DNA of 64,000 nucleotides from an uncultured Collinsella sp. (GCA_902490365.1 CABUDQ010000002.1:26071-90070), one strand, 5' to 3'. Shown: positions 47,170-57,150, numbered from the stretch's first letter. A program made the numbers and translations. The notes: generated by a model from the letters alone, not told the origin.

Positions 47170-47706
47170 CTACTTGGCGGCCTTACCCAGCTTGCGGCGG
47201 ATGTGCTCGCCAACGTAGTGGATACCCTTGCCCTTGTAAGGCTCGGGAGGACGATGGCCGCGGATCTCAGCGGCGATCTGACCGACCTGCTGCTTGTTGA
47301 TACCCTTGACGTTCACGTGGGTGTTGTCGGGAACCTCGAAGGTGATGCCCTCGGGAGCCTCGACGATCACGGGGTGCGAGAAGCCCAGGGAGAACTCGAG
47401 GTTCTTGCCCTTCTGCTGCACGCGGTAACCGACGCCGGCGAGCTCGAGCTTCTTCTCGAAGCCCTCGGAAACGCCAACAACCATATTGTGGATGAGGGCG
47501 CGGGTGAGGCCGTGGCGGGCACGGGTCTCACGCTCGTCGTCGGGACGGGAAACGGTGAGGACGTTGTCCTCGACGTTGATAGCGAGCTTCTCAAAGACAT
47601 CGAGCTCGAGCTGGCCCTTGGGGCCCTTGACGACAACGTTGTTGCCGTTGACTGCCACTTCGACTCCGGCGGGAATCTGGACAGGCTTATTACCGATACG
47701 AGACAC
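47170..47706 (-). CDS. rplF: Ribosomal protein L6
   Basis: 178-aa uL6 with two similar domains: [20 protein letters not shown] at the start and [20 protein letters not shown] at the end. GTG start at 47706 with GAAAGGAGATCACC upstream. Confidence 0.97.
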   Translation of the reverse strand: MSRIGNKPVQIPAGVEVAVNGNNVVVKGPKGQLELDVFEKLAINVEDNVLTVSRPDDERETRARHGLTRALIHNMVVGVSEGFEKKLELAGVGYRVQQKGKNLEFSLGFSHPVIVEAPEGITFEVPDNTHVNVKGINKQQVGQIAAEIRGHRPPEPYKGKGIHYVGEHIRRKLGKAAK

Positions 47707-47739
47707 GGTGATCTCCTTTCCTTCTACCTACCGAGCGAA

Positions 47740-48138
47740 TTACCAGACGTAAGCGATGATCTCGCCGCCGACGTTGTGCTTGCGAGCATCGCGGTCGGTC
47801 ATGACGCCATGGCTGGTGGAAATAATGGCGGTACCAAGGCCACCGCGGACGCGGGGCATGTCGGCAACGCCGGTGTACTTACGCAGGCCCGGCTTGGAAA
47901 TGCGGCGGATGCCGTTGATGACCTTAGCCTTCTTGGGACCATACTTAAGCGTGATGTGCAGAGTCTTCTGGGGAACGGTGTCCTCGACATCGTAGCCCTC
48001 GATGTAGCCCTCCTCGTGCAGAACACGAGCGATCTCGACGAGCTTCTTGCTGCTCGGCATGGAGACCGTGGCCTTGTTCACAGAGTTAGCGTTACGGATG
48101 CGCGTAAGCATATCTGCGATCGGGTCTGTAAGGTTCAT
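47740..48138 (-). CDS. rpsH: Ribosomal protein S8
   Basis: 132-aa uS8: [20 protein letters not shown] and the C-terminal [20 protein letters not shown]. In other bacteria S8 autoregulates spc operon translation; no obvious S8-binding mimic was noted here. Confidence 0.97.
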   Translation of the reverse strand: MNLTDPIADMLTRIRNANSVNKATVSMPSSKKLVEIARVLHEEGYIEGYDVEDTVPQKTLHITLKYGPKKAKVINGIRRISKPGLRKYTGVADMPRVRGGLGTAIISTSHGVMTDRDARKHNVGGEIIAYVW

Positions 48139-48257
48139 ACAGATTCTCCTTCGTTCTTGATGAACACGTGCTCTTGGTTCTTCGCCGCCCTTAACGGCAA
48201 AGCCTAACTAGCGCGTTTTCCCTGTTCCAAACGGATGCTTGAAACGCTGGTAGTGAC

Positions 48258-48443
48258 TTACCAGCTGGCCTTCTTAACGCCGGGAAGCTCGCCCTTGAGT
48301 GCAAGCTCGCGGAAGCAGACACGGCACAGGCCGAACTTGCGGTACACAGAGTGCGGACGGCCGCAGCGCTGGCAGCGCGTGTACTCACGAGTAGAGAACT
48401 TCTGCTTGCGATTGCACTTGACGATCATCGATGTCTTAGCCAC
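48258..48443 (-). CDS. rpsN: Ribosomal protein S14, type Z
   Basis: 61-aa zinc-binding form of uS14 (type Z): C24-x2-C27 and C40-x2-C43 in TRCQRCGRP and GLCRVCFRE. Located between rplE and rpsH, as in Gram-positive spc operons. Confidence 0.97.
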   Translation of the reverse strand: MAKTSMIVKCNRKQKFSTREYTRCQRCGRPHSVYRKFGLCRVCFRELALKGELPGVKKASW

Positions 48444-48522
48444 TTATATCCTCCTCACATAGAGTATTGTTCGCCCCAAGCGCCGCCCCCTTGTGGGAAC
48501 GGCGCTTATAGGGCAGGTGAAC

Positions 48523-49080
48523 CTATTTCTTGAACGGGAAACCGAAGGCGTCCAGAAGGGCCTTGGCCTCCTCATCGGTGTTGGCGGTGGTCACGAAAGT
48601 GATGTCCATACCACGCTGGTGATCGACGGAATCGAAGTCGATCTCGGGGAAGATGAGCTGCTCGGTGACGCCCATGGAGAAGTTACCACGGCCGTCGAAG
48701 CTCTTGGCGGAGATGCCGCGGAAGTCGCGGATACGGGGGATCGCGACGGAGGTCAGACGATCGAAGAACTCCCACATACGGTCGCCACGCAGGGTAACCT
48801 TGCAGCCGATCGGCATACCAGCGCGCAGGCGGAAGGTAGCGATGGACTTGCGGGCACGGGTGATCATCGGCTGCTGGCCGGTGATAGCGCGCAGGTCGCG
48901 CACGGCACCGTCGATGGCCTTGGAATCGGTAGCGGCCTCGCCGACACCCATGTTCACGACGATCTTCTCAAACTTGGGGATCATCATGACGTTCTCGTAC
49001 TGGAACTTGTCCTGAAGCTGCTGCTTGACCTCGTTGTTGTACTTGGTCTTCAGACGCGGCACATACTTCTCTTCTGCCAT
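48523..49080 (-). CDS. rplE: Ribosomal protein L5 (first gene of this operon)
   Basis: 185-aa uL5, 5S rRNA binder: [40 protein letters not shown] and the C-terminal [20 protein letters not shown]. In the standard spc operon rplN and rplX precede it. Here 335 bp without a ribosomal gene, then the xdhC-like gene, lie upstream. A -10-like TATAGT about 138 bp upstream suggests that rplE has its own promoter. Confidence 0.97.
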   Translation of the reverse strand: MAEEKYVPRLKTKYNNEVKQQLQDKFQYENVMMIPKFEKIVVNMGVGEAATDSKAIDGAVRDLRAITGQQPMITRARKSIATFRLRAGMPIGCKVTLRGDRMWEFFDRLTSVAIPRIRDFRGISAKSFDGRGNFSMGVTEQLIFPEIDFDSVDHQRGMDITFVTTANTDEEAKALLDAFGFPFKK

Positions 49081-49217
49081 TGTTCACTCCTTCTTGGGGT
49101 TTTAAGCACGGGGCGTGGCCACGGTGGGTTGTCCTCGTGCCTCCTGGCTGCATCCGCGCCGCTCATGGCATTTTGCGGTTTGGACTCGACGCAGCAGGAG
49201 CCGACAAAACAATCGGT

Positions 49218-49223
49218 ACTATA
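49218..49223 (-). promoter_or_regulatory. Likely -10 for the rplE operon
   Basis: TATAGT on the minus strand (context GCGTATAGTACC), 138 bp upstream of rplE. The -35 is not clear. The 49081-49330 stretch otherwise shows no gene and no rplX remnant. Confidence 0.45.
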
Positions 49224-49330
49224 CGCGCATTGGGTGCATATTTCCAGAAAAACCTCGTCTGCCTGCACAACTCCACAACTCCCCCGCACAAATGCGTCCG
49301 CATGCGACGGAGGAAAACGGATCCCTAGGC

Positions 49331-49397
49331 AGTTGCGGTGAAATAGGGACTGTTTGACGGCCTAACAGGCATAAACAGTCCGTATTTCACCGCAACT
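49331..49397. repeat. MITE-like hairpin element, copy 1
   Basis: 25-bp arms starting AGTTGCGGTGAAATAGGGAC match in 24 of 25 positions, around a 17-bp loop containing ACGGCCTA. A related element is at 52125-52191. Confidence 0.88.
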
Positions 49398-49414
49398 CAT
49401 ATATGGGGATGCGA

Positions 49415-50458
49415 TTAGCGCTTGCGGGGGACGAGCTTGGTGCGGCGCAGGTGGATCATCTCGGCAGCGATGGAGATGGCGATCTCCTCGGGGTCCTCTG
49501 CCTCGATGGCGACACCGATCGGCAGGTGCAGCTCGTCGATCTGGTCCTGCGTAAAGCCCTCCTGCTCCAGGCGGGCGCGCACAAAGGCCGTCTTGCGGCG
49601 CGAACCCAGACAGCCCAGATAGGCGGGCTTGGCGTGCATGGCCTGAATCACCACGTCGATATCGGACTTGTGACCCGCCGTGGCGACGACCACTAGGTCA
49701 CGCGGGCCGATGGGGCACTGCTTGCTCAGGTTCTTGTAGTCGACCAGACGACGGTCGTAGACACCGGGCACCCATTCGGGGGTCAGTGTGCCGGGGCGGT
49801 CGTCGCAAGCCACGACGGCAAAGCCCGCCGCCGTGAGCACCCGCGCCGTCGCAGCACCCACGTGGCCGCAGCCAAAGATATAGGTCAGGCCCTCGGGGCA
49901 GAGCGTCTCGATGTGCGCCGCGGAAATCTCGGAGGCCGCGTTGGTGTAGGTGACCTTACTCCCCTCCTCCACCAGCGAAAGCTCGGGGCAGCCCATTATG
50001 GTGCGGCGCGACTCCTCGCCATGGTATTCGGCAACGTCGCCTTCATGCGCACTTGCGATAAACGGTTCAAAGTCGATGGCGAAGTCGCCGATGCGCCGAT
50101 AGGCCAAGACGTCGGCAACCGACTGGAACAACGGTGCCTGGGTCGCATCCAGATGCAGGTAGCACAGGCAGATGGCTCCGCCGCAAATCATGCCGGTATC
50201 GGAGTTCTCGCCGCCCATGGTGTAGCGGACCAGACGCGATTTACCCCCGGCCAGCAGCTCGCGCGCCTCGTCCAGCGCAAAGAGCTCAATCTTGCCGCCG
50301 CCGATAGTGCCCGCTTGGCTGCCATCGGCAAAGACAGTCATCCATGCGCCCACACCGCGCGGGGACGACCCCGCCGTACCGGCCACTACCACCAGCTCGC
50401 ACGTCTCGCCAGCACGCAGGGCGGCAAGCGCCGCATTCACAACATCGAGCTTTTCCAT
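49415..50458 (-). CDS. xdhC: XdhC/CoxI-family protein (molybdo-enzyme maturation)
   Basis: 347-aa XdhC-like protein. Relatives bind the molybdenum cofactor and help insert the sulfurated form into xanthine dehydrogenase-type enzymes. The N-terminal XdhC/CoxI segment contains TAGSSPRGVGAWMTVFADGS and GGGKIE. The C-terminal Rossmann-like domain starts at YIFGCGHVGAATARVLTAAG and includes YLGCLGSRRK. It is 9 bp downstream of yqeB on the same strand. No molybdenum hydroxylase structural gene lies in the window. Confidence 0.9.
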   Translation of the reverse strand: MEKLDVVNAALAALRAGETCELVVVAGTAGSSPRGVGAWMTVFADGSQAGTIGGGKIELFALDEARELLAGGKSRLVRYTMGGENSDTGMICGGAICLCYLHLDATQAPLFQSVADVLAYRRIGDFAIDFEPFIASAHEGDVAEYHGEESRRTIMGCPELSLVEEGSKVTYTNAASEISAAHIETLCPEGLTYIFGCGHVGAATARVLTAAGFAVVACDDRPGTLTPEWVPGVYDRRLVDYKNLSKQCPIGPRDLVVVATAGHKSDIDVVIQAMHAKPAYLGCLGSRRKTAFVRARLEQEGFTQDQIDELHLPIGVAIEAEDPEEIAISIAAEMIHLRRTKLVPRKR

Positions 50459-50467
50459 TGCCGCCTT

Positions 50468-51262
50468 CTATCCTCTAAAGACATCGGTGAGCATAGCGAG
50501 TGCCTCGAGCACGCCGCCGCCGACCGACGTCGCTTTGTCCGAAATGTAGTTGATATAGCTGGCATCGCCGCGTGGATCGACATCGGCGCATTTAAAGCCC
50601 TCAGTCACCTGCACGCCGTTCGCCAAAAGCCCGCGCAGACAGCCATCGATCTGCGTGCACATGGGCGTATCGCCCGCGTAGCCAATCACGTCTCCGGCGC
50701 TCACGATGTCGCCGATTGCGCGGTCGGACCGAAACACGCCGGCGGCGGGGCTGTGGATAACACGTTCCTTGCCATAGCCGGCGATAATGCCCGGCACGCC
50801 CGTGTTGGGCTGGGGCGAACCTTGGGTAATGACACGGCCCAGGAAATGCCCACGCATGGTCTCGACCACGGCGTCGCAGTCAACCGGCGCGGTAAAGCCC
50901 GGCCCCACGGCGATGACGGCAGGCGCCATGTCGCGCGTGGTGCCCAAGTTGCGCTTAGCCAAAATCGCGTCGACCACAGCAGCGGGTTTAAGCTCATCGA
51001 GCATCTTGGCCTGAGGGTCCACCACAACGGCGACGTCTCCAGCCTCGGTAATCTCAAGCGCCTCAGCCGGCGTCTGTGCCAAGCGAGCGCGAATGCCTTC
51101 GACCTCGACCTCGCCCAGGCGAATGGCCTCGCAAAAACAGATTGTGCGGCGGATGCACGTGGGAACCGCGATATCGGCCATAACGACCGAAACGCCGGCG
51201 CGCACCAAGCGAGCGGCGACGCCCGTGGCGATATCGCCGGCGCCGCGAACATAAACGAGCAT
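50468..51262 (-). CDS. yqeB: Selenium-dependent molybdenum hydroxylase system protein, YqeB family
   Basis: 264-aa protein of the EF2563/YqeB family, linked by gene neighbourhood to selenium-dependent molybdenum hydroxylases. The N-terminus YVRGAGDIATGVAARLVRAG has a nucleotide-binding glycine pattern; TPMCTQIDGCLRGLL and the C-terminal GGGVLEALAMLTD are typical. The biochemical role is unproven; a part in selenium or cofactor insertion is inferred. It is divergent from yqeC, with a 102-bp AT-rich intergenic region. Confidence 0.85.
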   Translation of the reverse strand: MLVYVRGAGDIATGVAARLVRAGVSVVMADIAVPTCIRRTICFCEAIRLGEVEVEGIRARLAQTPAEALEITEAGDVAVVVDPQAKMLDELKPAAVVDAILAKRNLGTTRDMAPAVIAVGPGFTAPVDCDAVVETMRGHFLGRVITQGSPQPNTGVPGIIAGYGKERVIHSPAAGVFRSDRAIGDIVSAGDVIGYAGDTPMCTQIDGCLRGLLANGVQVTEGFKCADVDPRGDASYINYISDKATSVGGGVLEALAMLTDVFRG

Positions 51263-51364
51263 TCCCGGGGCACCTCCCTGTGCTACGGTTTGAGCAGAGC
51301 AAAAGCGGTTCGGCCGCTACTCTGATGATTATTTATTATCACAGTATTATACGGCGGTGAACAG

Positions 51365-52099
51365 ATGGAAACGACGAGCGGAAACCTTGCCTCCGCGCTC
51401 AAGATCGAGCCGGGCATTACCGCAATTATCGGCAGCGGTGGCAAGTCGACCTTGCTAAAGACGCTGGGTCTCGAGCTCATGCGCGCTGGCGGCCGCGTGC
51501 TCCTCTGCACCACCACGCACATGTTTCCCGTCGCCGGCGTGCCGTGGGACGGGTCAAACCGTCGCCTGGATGCCGCGCCTTGGAAGCCGGGTGCCGCGCA
51601 TGTCCCCGGCTGCACCTGCAAGGTATGCGCTGGCATGAGCCGCGGAAGCATCTGCCAGGCGGGTGTTTTGGACCCGGAGACAGGCAAGCTCTCCGCCCCC
51701 GCCGAGCCGCTCGGCGAGCTGGCACGGCGCTTTAACTATGTGTTGGCCGAGGCAGATGGCAGCAAGCAACTCCCGCTCAAGGCGCATGCCGCCTGGGAGC
51801 CGGTAATTCCCGCCGCCACGGCAAACGTTGTCTGGGTCGTCGGCGCCTCGGGGCTGGGCAAGCCCGTCGCCGAGGTTGTCCACCGCCCCGAGCTCTTCTG
51901 CGAGCGCTGCGACTGCGAACCTACCGACATCGCCACGCCCGAGCGCGTCGCCCAGGTGCTCAATGCCGAGATGCAGATGCTGAACCTAAACAATGCCCGT
52001 ATCATGCTCAACCAAGTCGACACGCTTGCCGACTCAACGATAGCCGACCGCTTCCAGGCAGCCCTCGGCCGCCCCGTCGTCGCCACCAACCTCAAGTAG
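51365..52099 (+). CDS. yqeC: Selenium cofactor biosynthesis-associated protein YqeC
   Basis: 244-aa P-loop protein of the YqeC family found in selenium-dependent molybdenum hydroxylase clusters. Its Walker A is IIGSGGKSTLL (about 21-31), followed by LLCTTTHMFP and YVLAEADGSKQLPLKAHA. An insertion with several Cys (CTCKVCAG, CERCDCEP) could hold a metal. It is the only plus-strand gene of this cluster and shares its promoter region with yqeB. The exact reaction is unknown. Confidence 0.85.
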   Translation: METTSGNLASALKIEPGITAIIGSGGKSTLLKTLGLELMRAGGRVLLCTTTHMFPVAGVPWDGSNRRLDAAPWKPGAAHVPGCTCKVCAGMSRGSICQAGVLDPETGKLSAPAEPLGELARRFNYVLAEADGSKQLPLKAHAAWEPVIPAATANVVWVVGASGLGKPVAEVVHRPELFCERCDCEPTDIATPERVAQVLNAEMQMLNLNNARIMLNQVDTLADSTIADRFQAALGRPVVATNLK

Positions 52100-52124
52100 C
52101 TGGCGCTGCCCCAGCAGGCCTATA

Positions 52125-52191
52125 AGTTGCGGTGGAATAGTTCCTGAAACGGCCTATTTGGCGGCTAAACAGGAACTATTCCACCGCAACT
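52125..52191. repeat. MITE-like hairpin element, copy 2
   Basis: Perfect 22-bp arms starting AGTTGCGGTGGAATAGTTCC around a 23-bp loop with ACGGCCTA. Same family as 49331-49397: the first ten arm bases and the loop motif are shared. Confidence 0.9.
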
Positions 52192-52218
52192 GCGGAGGGA
52201 AATCCGGTGATCTTCCTG

Positions 52219-53586
52219 CTAGCGGGGCACGTAGCGACCGGGCTGGGCCCCGGTGGGCTCGCCGTCGCGCGCGGCCAGCACGCCGTTCACAAACACGGCC
52301 TTGGCGCGGCCGTGCGCCTCAAAGCCCTCGAGCGGCGTGTAGTCCACGGCCTGATGCTGCGTCGCGGCGCTAATCGTCCAGCGCGCCTTGGGATCCCACA
52401 CGCACACGTCGGCATCGGCGCCCTCGGCAAGACAGCCCTTGTGCGGATACATGCCAAAGACGCGCGCCGGGTTCTCGCTCATCAGGCGGCACAGATCCTC
52501 GGGACCCAGCTGTCCCTCAAAGCTCGTAGCGATCGCGACGGGGCGATGCTCCACGCCGGGTCCGCCGTTGGGAATCGCGCGGAAGTCGTCGCGCCCGCGG
52601 TCCTTTTGCCCGTGCAGGTTAAAGCTACAGTGGTCGGTCGCAATCGTATCGATCTCGCCGGCCACAAGCGCCTCGCGCAGTGCCGCACGGTCGCCGGCAT
52701 GGCGCAGCGGCGGACTCATCACGTACTTGGCGCCCGCAAAGCCGTCCTCGCCCTGCTCCAGATAGCAGGTGTCGTCGAGCATCAGATACTGAGGGCATGT
52801 CTCGACATAGATGTTCTTCTGCCCGCGCGCTTTGGCAGCGCGAATGGCCTCGAGCCCCAGCTTGGTCGAAAGGTGCACCACGTTGACCGGAGCGTCCCCG
52901 GCCAAGTGCGCCAGATACAGCAGGCGGCTCACGGCCTCGGCCTCACACACGTCCGGACGGCTGAGCGCATGGCCCTCGGGCCCGTGGATACCCTGCTCAA
53001 ACACGCGCTTCTGCAGCGCGTTGACCAACGTGCCGTTCTCGCAATGCACGCACAGGATACCGCCCACGCGCTTGAGCTCCTCCAGCACCTCGAGCGTCTC
53101 GGCATCGTCCAGGCGCAGATGGTCGTAGGCAAAGTAGGTCTTAAACGACGACACGCCCGCCTCGCGCATGGCCGAAAGATCGGCGCGGTTGCGCTCATTC
53201 CACTCGGCAAGCGCCATATGGAAGGCATAGTTGGCGGTGCAGGTGCCGTCGGCGCGATGATGCCACTCGACCAAGGCATCGGGCATGGTCACGCCGCGAT
53301 CGGCCGTCGCGTAGTCCACAATGGTCGTCGTGCCGCCGCAGGCAGCCGCGCGCGTGCCGGTCTCAAAGCTATCGGCTGTCCAATCCATGCCGGTCCAGCA
53401 CTGCATGTGCGTGTGGCCGTCGATAAAGCCGGGAAACACCCAGCAGTCGGTGGCGTCCTCGACGGTATCGCCCTCGCCCGGCTCGATTGCCGCGGCAATC
53501 CGCACAATCTTGTCGCCCTCCATGGCAAGATCGGCGCGGCGAAGCCCCTGGGGCGTCACGAGTGCGCCGTTTTTGATGATGATCAT
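52219..53586 (-). CDS. hydA: Dihydropyrimidinase/D-hydantoinase family protein HydA
   Basis: 455-aa cyclic amidohydrolase. The metal centre is recognisable: GFIDGHTHMQ (H-x-H), SSFKTYFAYD (Lys to be carboxylated), CVHCENG, NVVHLS and ATDHCSFNL (Asp). In E. coli hydA sits in the ygeWXY-mocA cluster, as here. The natural substrate is uncertain, perhaps hydantoin-like or purine-degradation intermediates. It is 9 bp downstream of mocA. Confidence 0.88.
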   Translation of the reverse strand: MIIIKNGALVTPQGLRRADLAMEGDKIVRIAAAIEPGEGDTVEDATDCWVFPGFIDGHTHMQCWTGMDWTADSFETGTRAAACGGTTTIVDYATADRGVTMPDALVEWHHRADGTCTANYAFHMALAEWNERNRADLSAMREAGVSSFKTYFAYDHLRLDDAETLEVLEELKRVGGILCVHCENGTLVNALQKRVFEQGIHGPEGHALSRPDVCEAEAVSRLLYLAHLAGDAPVNVVHLSTKLGLEAIRAAKARGQKNIYVETCPQYLMLDDTCYLEQGEDGFAGAKYVMSPPLRHAGDRAALREALVAGEIDTIATDHCSFNLHGQKDRGRDDFRAIPNGGPGVEHRPVAIATSFEGQLGPEDLCRLMSENPARVFGMYPHKGCLAEGADADVCVWDPKARWTISAATQHQAVDYTPLEGFEAHGRAKAVFVNGVLAARDGEPTGAQPGRYVPR

Positions 53587-53595
53587 AATTGCTCC

Positions 53596-54210
53596 TTATT
53601 GATTGATGCAGTTGGCCACGCGATCAAAATACGAGCAGGCGGCGATATGCTCCGTTATGCGTCGCTGTCCCTTGACGGTATCGACGTCCCACAGCTCGTA
53701 GGCACGCGCCTCGACCAGCACCACGTCGGTACGGTCCTTGAGGATCGAACCGCCGCCGTCCTTACCCTCAAGACACATAAGTGCATCGAACAGTTCCGCC
53801 GGAAAGAGCACCGGGCTCGAAGGCTCACCGTTGCACGCAAGACGCACCGGATGCTTGCGGCCACGCTCGTCAAATGCACGAACCATAGCCTCAAAAGAAT
53901 CCGAACTCACGAGAGGCTGGTCGCCCGGCAAAAAGAGGCAACCTTTCCAGTTGCGTTCGACTCCCCACGAAAGGCCCGCACGGACGCTTTCGCTGCGCAG
54001 CTCGCCATCGTGCAGCACGCACGGGCAATGCTTGTCATCACAAATCTGAGCGACCTCGGGCCAACGCGTCGAAACCACAACGTCAAAGCCCCGGGGAACC
54101 GAATCAATGGTCCGGGCAATCAGCGGCTCGCCATAGATATCGGCGAGCATCTTGTTAGAGCCAAATCGCTTGCCCTCGCCCGAAGCCATAATGACGCAAC
54201 CAAGTTTCAT
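53596..54210 (-). CDS. mocA: Molybdenum cofactor cytidylyltransferase-like protein
   Basis: 204-aa NTP-transferase domain protein of the MocA/MobA group (E. coli YgfJ/MocA makes the cytosine dinucleotide form of Moco for xanthine dehydrogenase-type enzymes). N-terminal CVIMASGEGKRFGSNKMLAD is the nucleotide-binding loop and LFLPGDQPLVSSDSFEAM the metal-binding region. ATG 54210 follows GGGGAGGTATCGCC; a longer frame lacks one. It supports the idea that a molybdenum hydroxylase exists elsewhere in the genome. Confidence 0.87.
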   Translation of the reverse strand: MKLGCVIMASGEGKRFGSNKMLADIYGEPLIARTIDSVPRGFDVVVSTRWPEVAQICDDKHCPCVLHDGELRSESVRAGLSWGVERNWKGCLFLPGDQPLVSSDSFEAMVRAFDERGRKHPVRLACNGEPSSPVLFPAELFDALMCLEGKDGGGSILKDRTDVVLVEARAYELWDVDTVKGQRRITEHIAACSYFDRVANCINQ

Positions 54211-54298
54211 GGCGATACCTCCCCTGAAACCATCGTACCCATAACTCGCGTCGCGGGGCATCTACATCGAAAGCGCTTATCCCGCACGCCCACGATGC

Positions 54299-54337
54299 AA
54301 AAAGGGGCACCCCGCCGGTTGGCAGAGCGCCCCCTTT
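54299..54337 (-). terminator. Terminator between ygeW and mocA
   Basis: On the minus strand AAAGGGGGC pairs with GCCCCTTT around an 18-nt loop, followed by T's. It suggests that ygeW and mocA-hydA are at least partly separate units. Confidence 0.65.
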
Positions 54338-54360
54338 ACATGGCTTACCTCAACCCAGCT

Positions 54361-55563
54361 TTAGGCCTGGAACCAACGGGCGGTGTTGCGCTCGTCGAGG
54401 GCCTTGAGGGTAGCGGCGGGATCGGCAACCTTCTGCAGGAACATCATGGCTGCGATGGCGTACGGCTTGTAGCTGGCCTCCTTGTACATGCCCACGCGGT
54501 GCATGTCGAAGACGTCGGCGTTGACCTCGCCGTGCTCGCAAGAGACACCGGAGATGTCGGCGGGCAGCGGATGCATAAAGATGGTGTCCTGGCCGTTGGC
54601 GGTCTTCTCCATGAGCTCGGTCGTGGAGCACCAATCCTGATGCGTGGCGTTCTGAGCGAGCAGCTCCTTCTCGAGTGCAGCGATGCCGGCGTCGTCGCCC
54701 TCGGCGTACAGGTTGGTGCGCTTCTCCATGGCGGCAAACGGAGCCCAGCTCTTCGGGATCACGATGTCGGCGCCCTCGAAGGCCTCGGCCATGGTGTTGA
54801 CCTGCTTAAAGGTGGTGCCGGACTCGGCGGCATAACCCTTGGCGCGCTCGACGACCTCGGGCATGAGGTCGTAGCCCTCGGGGTGGGCCAAGGTGACGTC
54901 CATGCCAAAACGGGGCAGCAGGCTGATCAGCGACTGCGGGCAGGACAGCGGCTTGCCGTAAGAGGGCGAGTAGGCCCAGGTGACGGCAACCTTCTTGCCC
55001 TTGAGGTTCTCAAGACCGCCAAACTCGTTGATGAGGTAGAGCATGTCGGCAGAGGACTGCGTGGGGTGATCGGAGTCGGACTGCAGGGAGATGAGCGTGG
55101 GACGGTGATCCAGAACGCCGTCCTCGTAGGCCTGCTGGACAGACTCGGAGACCTCGGCCATGTAGGCGTCGCCCTTGCCGATGTACATGTCGTCACGGAT
55201 GCCGATGACGTCGGCCATGAAGGAGATCATGGTAGCGGTCTCGCGGACGGTCTCGCCGTGAGCGATCTGGGACTTCTTCTCGTCCAGGTCCTGCAGCTCA
55301 AGACCGAGCAGGTTGGCTGCCTTAGAGAAGGAGAAGCGCGTACGGGTGGAGTTGTCACGGAACAGGGAGACGGCCAGACCCGAATCGAAGATCTTGGACG
55401 AAACGTTGTTCTCGCGCAGCTCGCGCAGGGCGTCGGCGACGATGTAGAGCGCCTTGAGCTCATCGGTGGTCTTATCCCAGGTGTGCAGGAAGTCGCTGCC
55501 GTACATGCCCTTAAAATCGAGGCCGTTCAGCTGCTCGACGAGCTCGGTAAACTTGGCGTCCAT
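54361..55563 (-). CDS. ygeW: Knotted carbamoyltransferase YgeW
   Basis: 400-aa aspartate/ornithine carbamoyltransferase superfamily protein. The carbamoyl-phosphate loop is FRDNSTRTRFSFSK; SDHPTQSSADMLY and FMHPLPADISG are the second- and third-site motifs. Length and these motifs fit YgeW, whose substrate is not firmly known, and not OTC. ATG 55563 was chosen because GGAAAGG lies upstream; the longer open frame is spurious. It stands after ygeY, in the same order as in other selenium-linked clusters. Confidence 0.88.
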   Translation of the reverse strand: MDAKFTELVEQLNGLDFKGMYGSDFLHTWDKTTDELKALYIVADALRELRENNVSSKIFDSGLAVSLFRDNSTRTRFSFSKAANLLGLELQDLDEKKSQIAHGETVRETATMISFMADVIGIRDDMYIGKGDAYMAEVSESVQQAYEDGVLDHRPTLISLQSDSDHPTQSSADMLYLINEFGGLENLKGKKVAVTWAYSPSYGKPLSCPQSLISLLPRFGMDVTLAHPEGYDLMPEVVERAKGYAAESGTTFKQVNTMAEAFEGADIVIPKSWAPFAAMEKRTNLYAEGDDAGIAALEKELLAQNATHQDWCSTTELMEKTANGQDTIFMHPLPADISGVSCEHGEVNADVFDMHRVGMYKEASYKPYAIAAMMFLQKVADPAATLKALDERNTARWFQA

Positions 55564-55764
55564 GTAAATATCCTTTCCAAAGATGAAACGATTGCAATGA
55601 GTAGATGTGCTCCGGCATGCGCGTGTGGCTAGAACATGCAGAGCACTATGACGAGGACCCGCTACCGTTGAGGAAGCATGGGAGATAACGACCGCGGGCC
55701 CCAAGTCAACAGGGGGTGCCGGGGACACGAGCTGTCCCCGGCTCAACAAGATCGAGGAATGGGA

Positions 55765-57150
55765 CTAATCGATCTTGTTGTTGGTCAGACCGGCGCGGAA
55801 CACGGTGGCGTCGCCATCGGCCTGGCTCGGATCGTAGAGGTTCAGGGCAGCCACATACATGGCGGCAGCGGTGACCAGGTCGTCCTTGTAGGTGACCTCG
55901 TTGGGAGCGTGAGCCTGAGACTCGGCACCCGGGCCGAAGCCGACGCAGGGGATGCCATAGCGGCCCTGGATGGAAACGCAGTTCGTGGAGAAGGTCCACT
56001 TGTCGCACAGCGGGCGACCGGTGCGCTTGTCCATGCTGGGCTCGCAGCCGATGCGCTCGTCACCGAACATGGCCTTGTGGGCGTCGACGAGGGCCTTGAC
56101 GTGCGGAGCGGTCTCCTTGTTGATCCACGTGGGGAAGTAAGCCTCGGTCTCGTAGACCTCGCCGGTCCAGGACGGACGATCGTACATGTACATGGAGACC
56201 TTCACGTCGTCGCCGTACTTCTTGGCGGCCGGCAGGTTACGGATCTCGTCCAGGCAGGACTCCCAGGTCTCACCGGCGGTCATGCGACGGTCGATGGAGA
56301 TGGCGCAGGAGTCAGCGACAGCGCAGCGGCTGGGGCTGGTGTAGAAGATCTGGCTGACGGTGCAGGTGCCGCGGCCCAGGAAGCGGGCGTCCTCGAAGTG
56401 CTCGGGGTTGTACTTGGGGTCGAGCATCTTGACGAGGCCCTTGATGTCGGTCGACTCGTCACAGCCGTTGTTGTTGAGGGCGCGGACGTCGGCGATGATG
56501 TCGGCCATCTTGTAGATGGCGTTGTCGCCGCGGTCGGGAGCGGAGCCGTGGCAGGAGGTGCCGTGAACGTCGACGCGGATCTCCATGCGGCCGCGGTGAC
56601 CACGATAGATGCCGCCGTCGGTGGGCTCGGTGGAAATGACGAACTCGGGCTTAATGCCGTCCTTGTTGTAGATGTACTGCCAGCACATGCCGTCGCAGTC
56701 CTCTTCCTGGACGGTGCCGACGACCATGATCTTGTAGCCCTCGGGGATGAGGCCCATGTCCTTCATCATCTTGGCAGCGTAGGTAGCAGAAGCCATGCCA
56801 CCCTCCTGGTCGGAGCCGCCGCGGCCGTAGATGATCTCGTCGGTCTCGTAGCCCTCATAGGGATCGGCGTCCCAGTTCTCGATGTTGCCGATACCGACGG
56901 TGTCGATGTGGGAGTCGATGGCGATGATCTTGTCGCCCTCGCCCATAAAGCCCATAACGTTGCCCAGGCCGTCGACCTTGACCTCGTCATAGCCAAGGCT
57001 CTCCATCTCGGCCTTGATGCAAGCGACAACCTCGCCCTCCTCGCAGGACTCAGAGGGGTGGCTAATCATTGCGCGAAGAAAACGCGTCATATCAGCACGA
57101 TGAGACTCAGCCGCAGCCTTAATGGCATCAAAATCGAGTTCTTTAGTCAT
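55765..57150 (-). CDS. ygeY: YgeY family selenium metabolism-linked hydrolase
   Basis: 461-aa M20-family metallohydrolase. Zinc-site motifs: [14 protein letters not shown] (His and Asp), [20 protein letters not shown] (Asp) and [16 protein letters not shown] (catalytic Glu pair), plus [19 protein letters not shown] in the lid domain. The family is assigned by its link to selenium-dependent purine or amino-acid degradation; the substrate is unknown. ATG 57150 follows AAAGGTTGAC. It is separated from ygeX by 237 bp containing a large inverted repeat. Confidence 0.88.
   Translation of the reverse strand: MTKELDFDAIKAAAESHRADMTRFLRAMISHPSESCEEGEVVACIKAEMESLGYDEVKVDGLGNVMGFMGEGDKIIAIDSHIDTVGIGNIENWDADPYEGYETDEIIYGRGGSDQEGGMASATYAAKMMKDMGLIPEGYKIMVVGTVQEEDCDGMCWQYIYNKDGIKPEFVISTEPTDGGIYRGHRGRMEIRVDVHGTSCHGSAPDRGDNAIYKMADIIADVRALNNNGCDESTDIKGLVKMLDPKYNPEHFEDARFLGRGTCTVSQIFYTSPSRCAVADSCAISIDRRMTAGETWESCLDEIRNLPAAKKYGDDVKVSMYMYDRPSWTGEVYETEAYFPTWINKETAPHVKALVDAHKAMFGDERIGCEPSMDKRTGRPLCDKWTFSTNCVSIQGRYGIPCVGFGPGAESQAHAPNEVTYKDDLVTAAAMYVAALNLYDPSQADGDATVFRAGLTNNKID

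Noticed and set aside
52207..55632. A 1141-aa open frame on the plus strand
   Set aside because: Antisense to hydA, mocA and ygeW, all with clear motifs. Long mirror frames are common in high-GC codon-biased DNA; no Shine-Dalgarno or domain.
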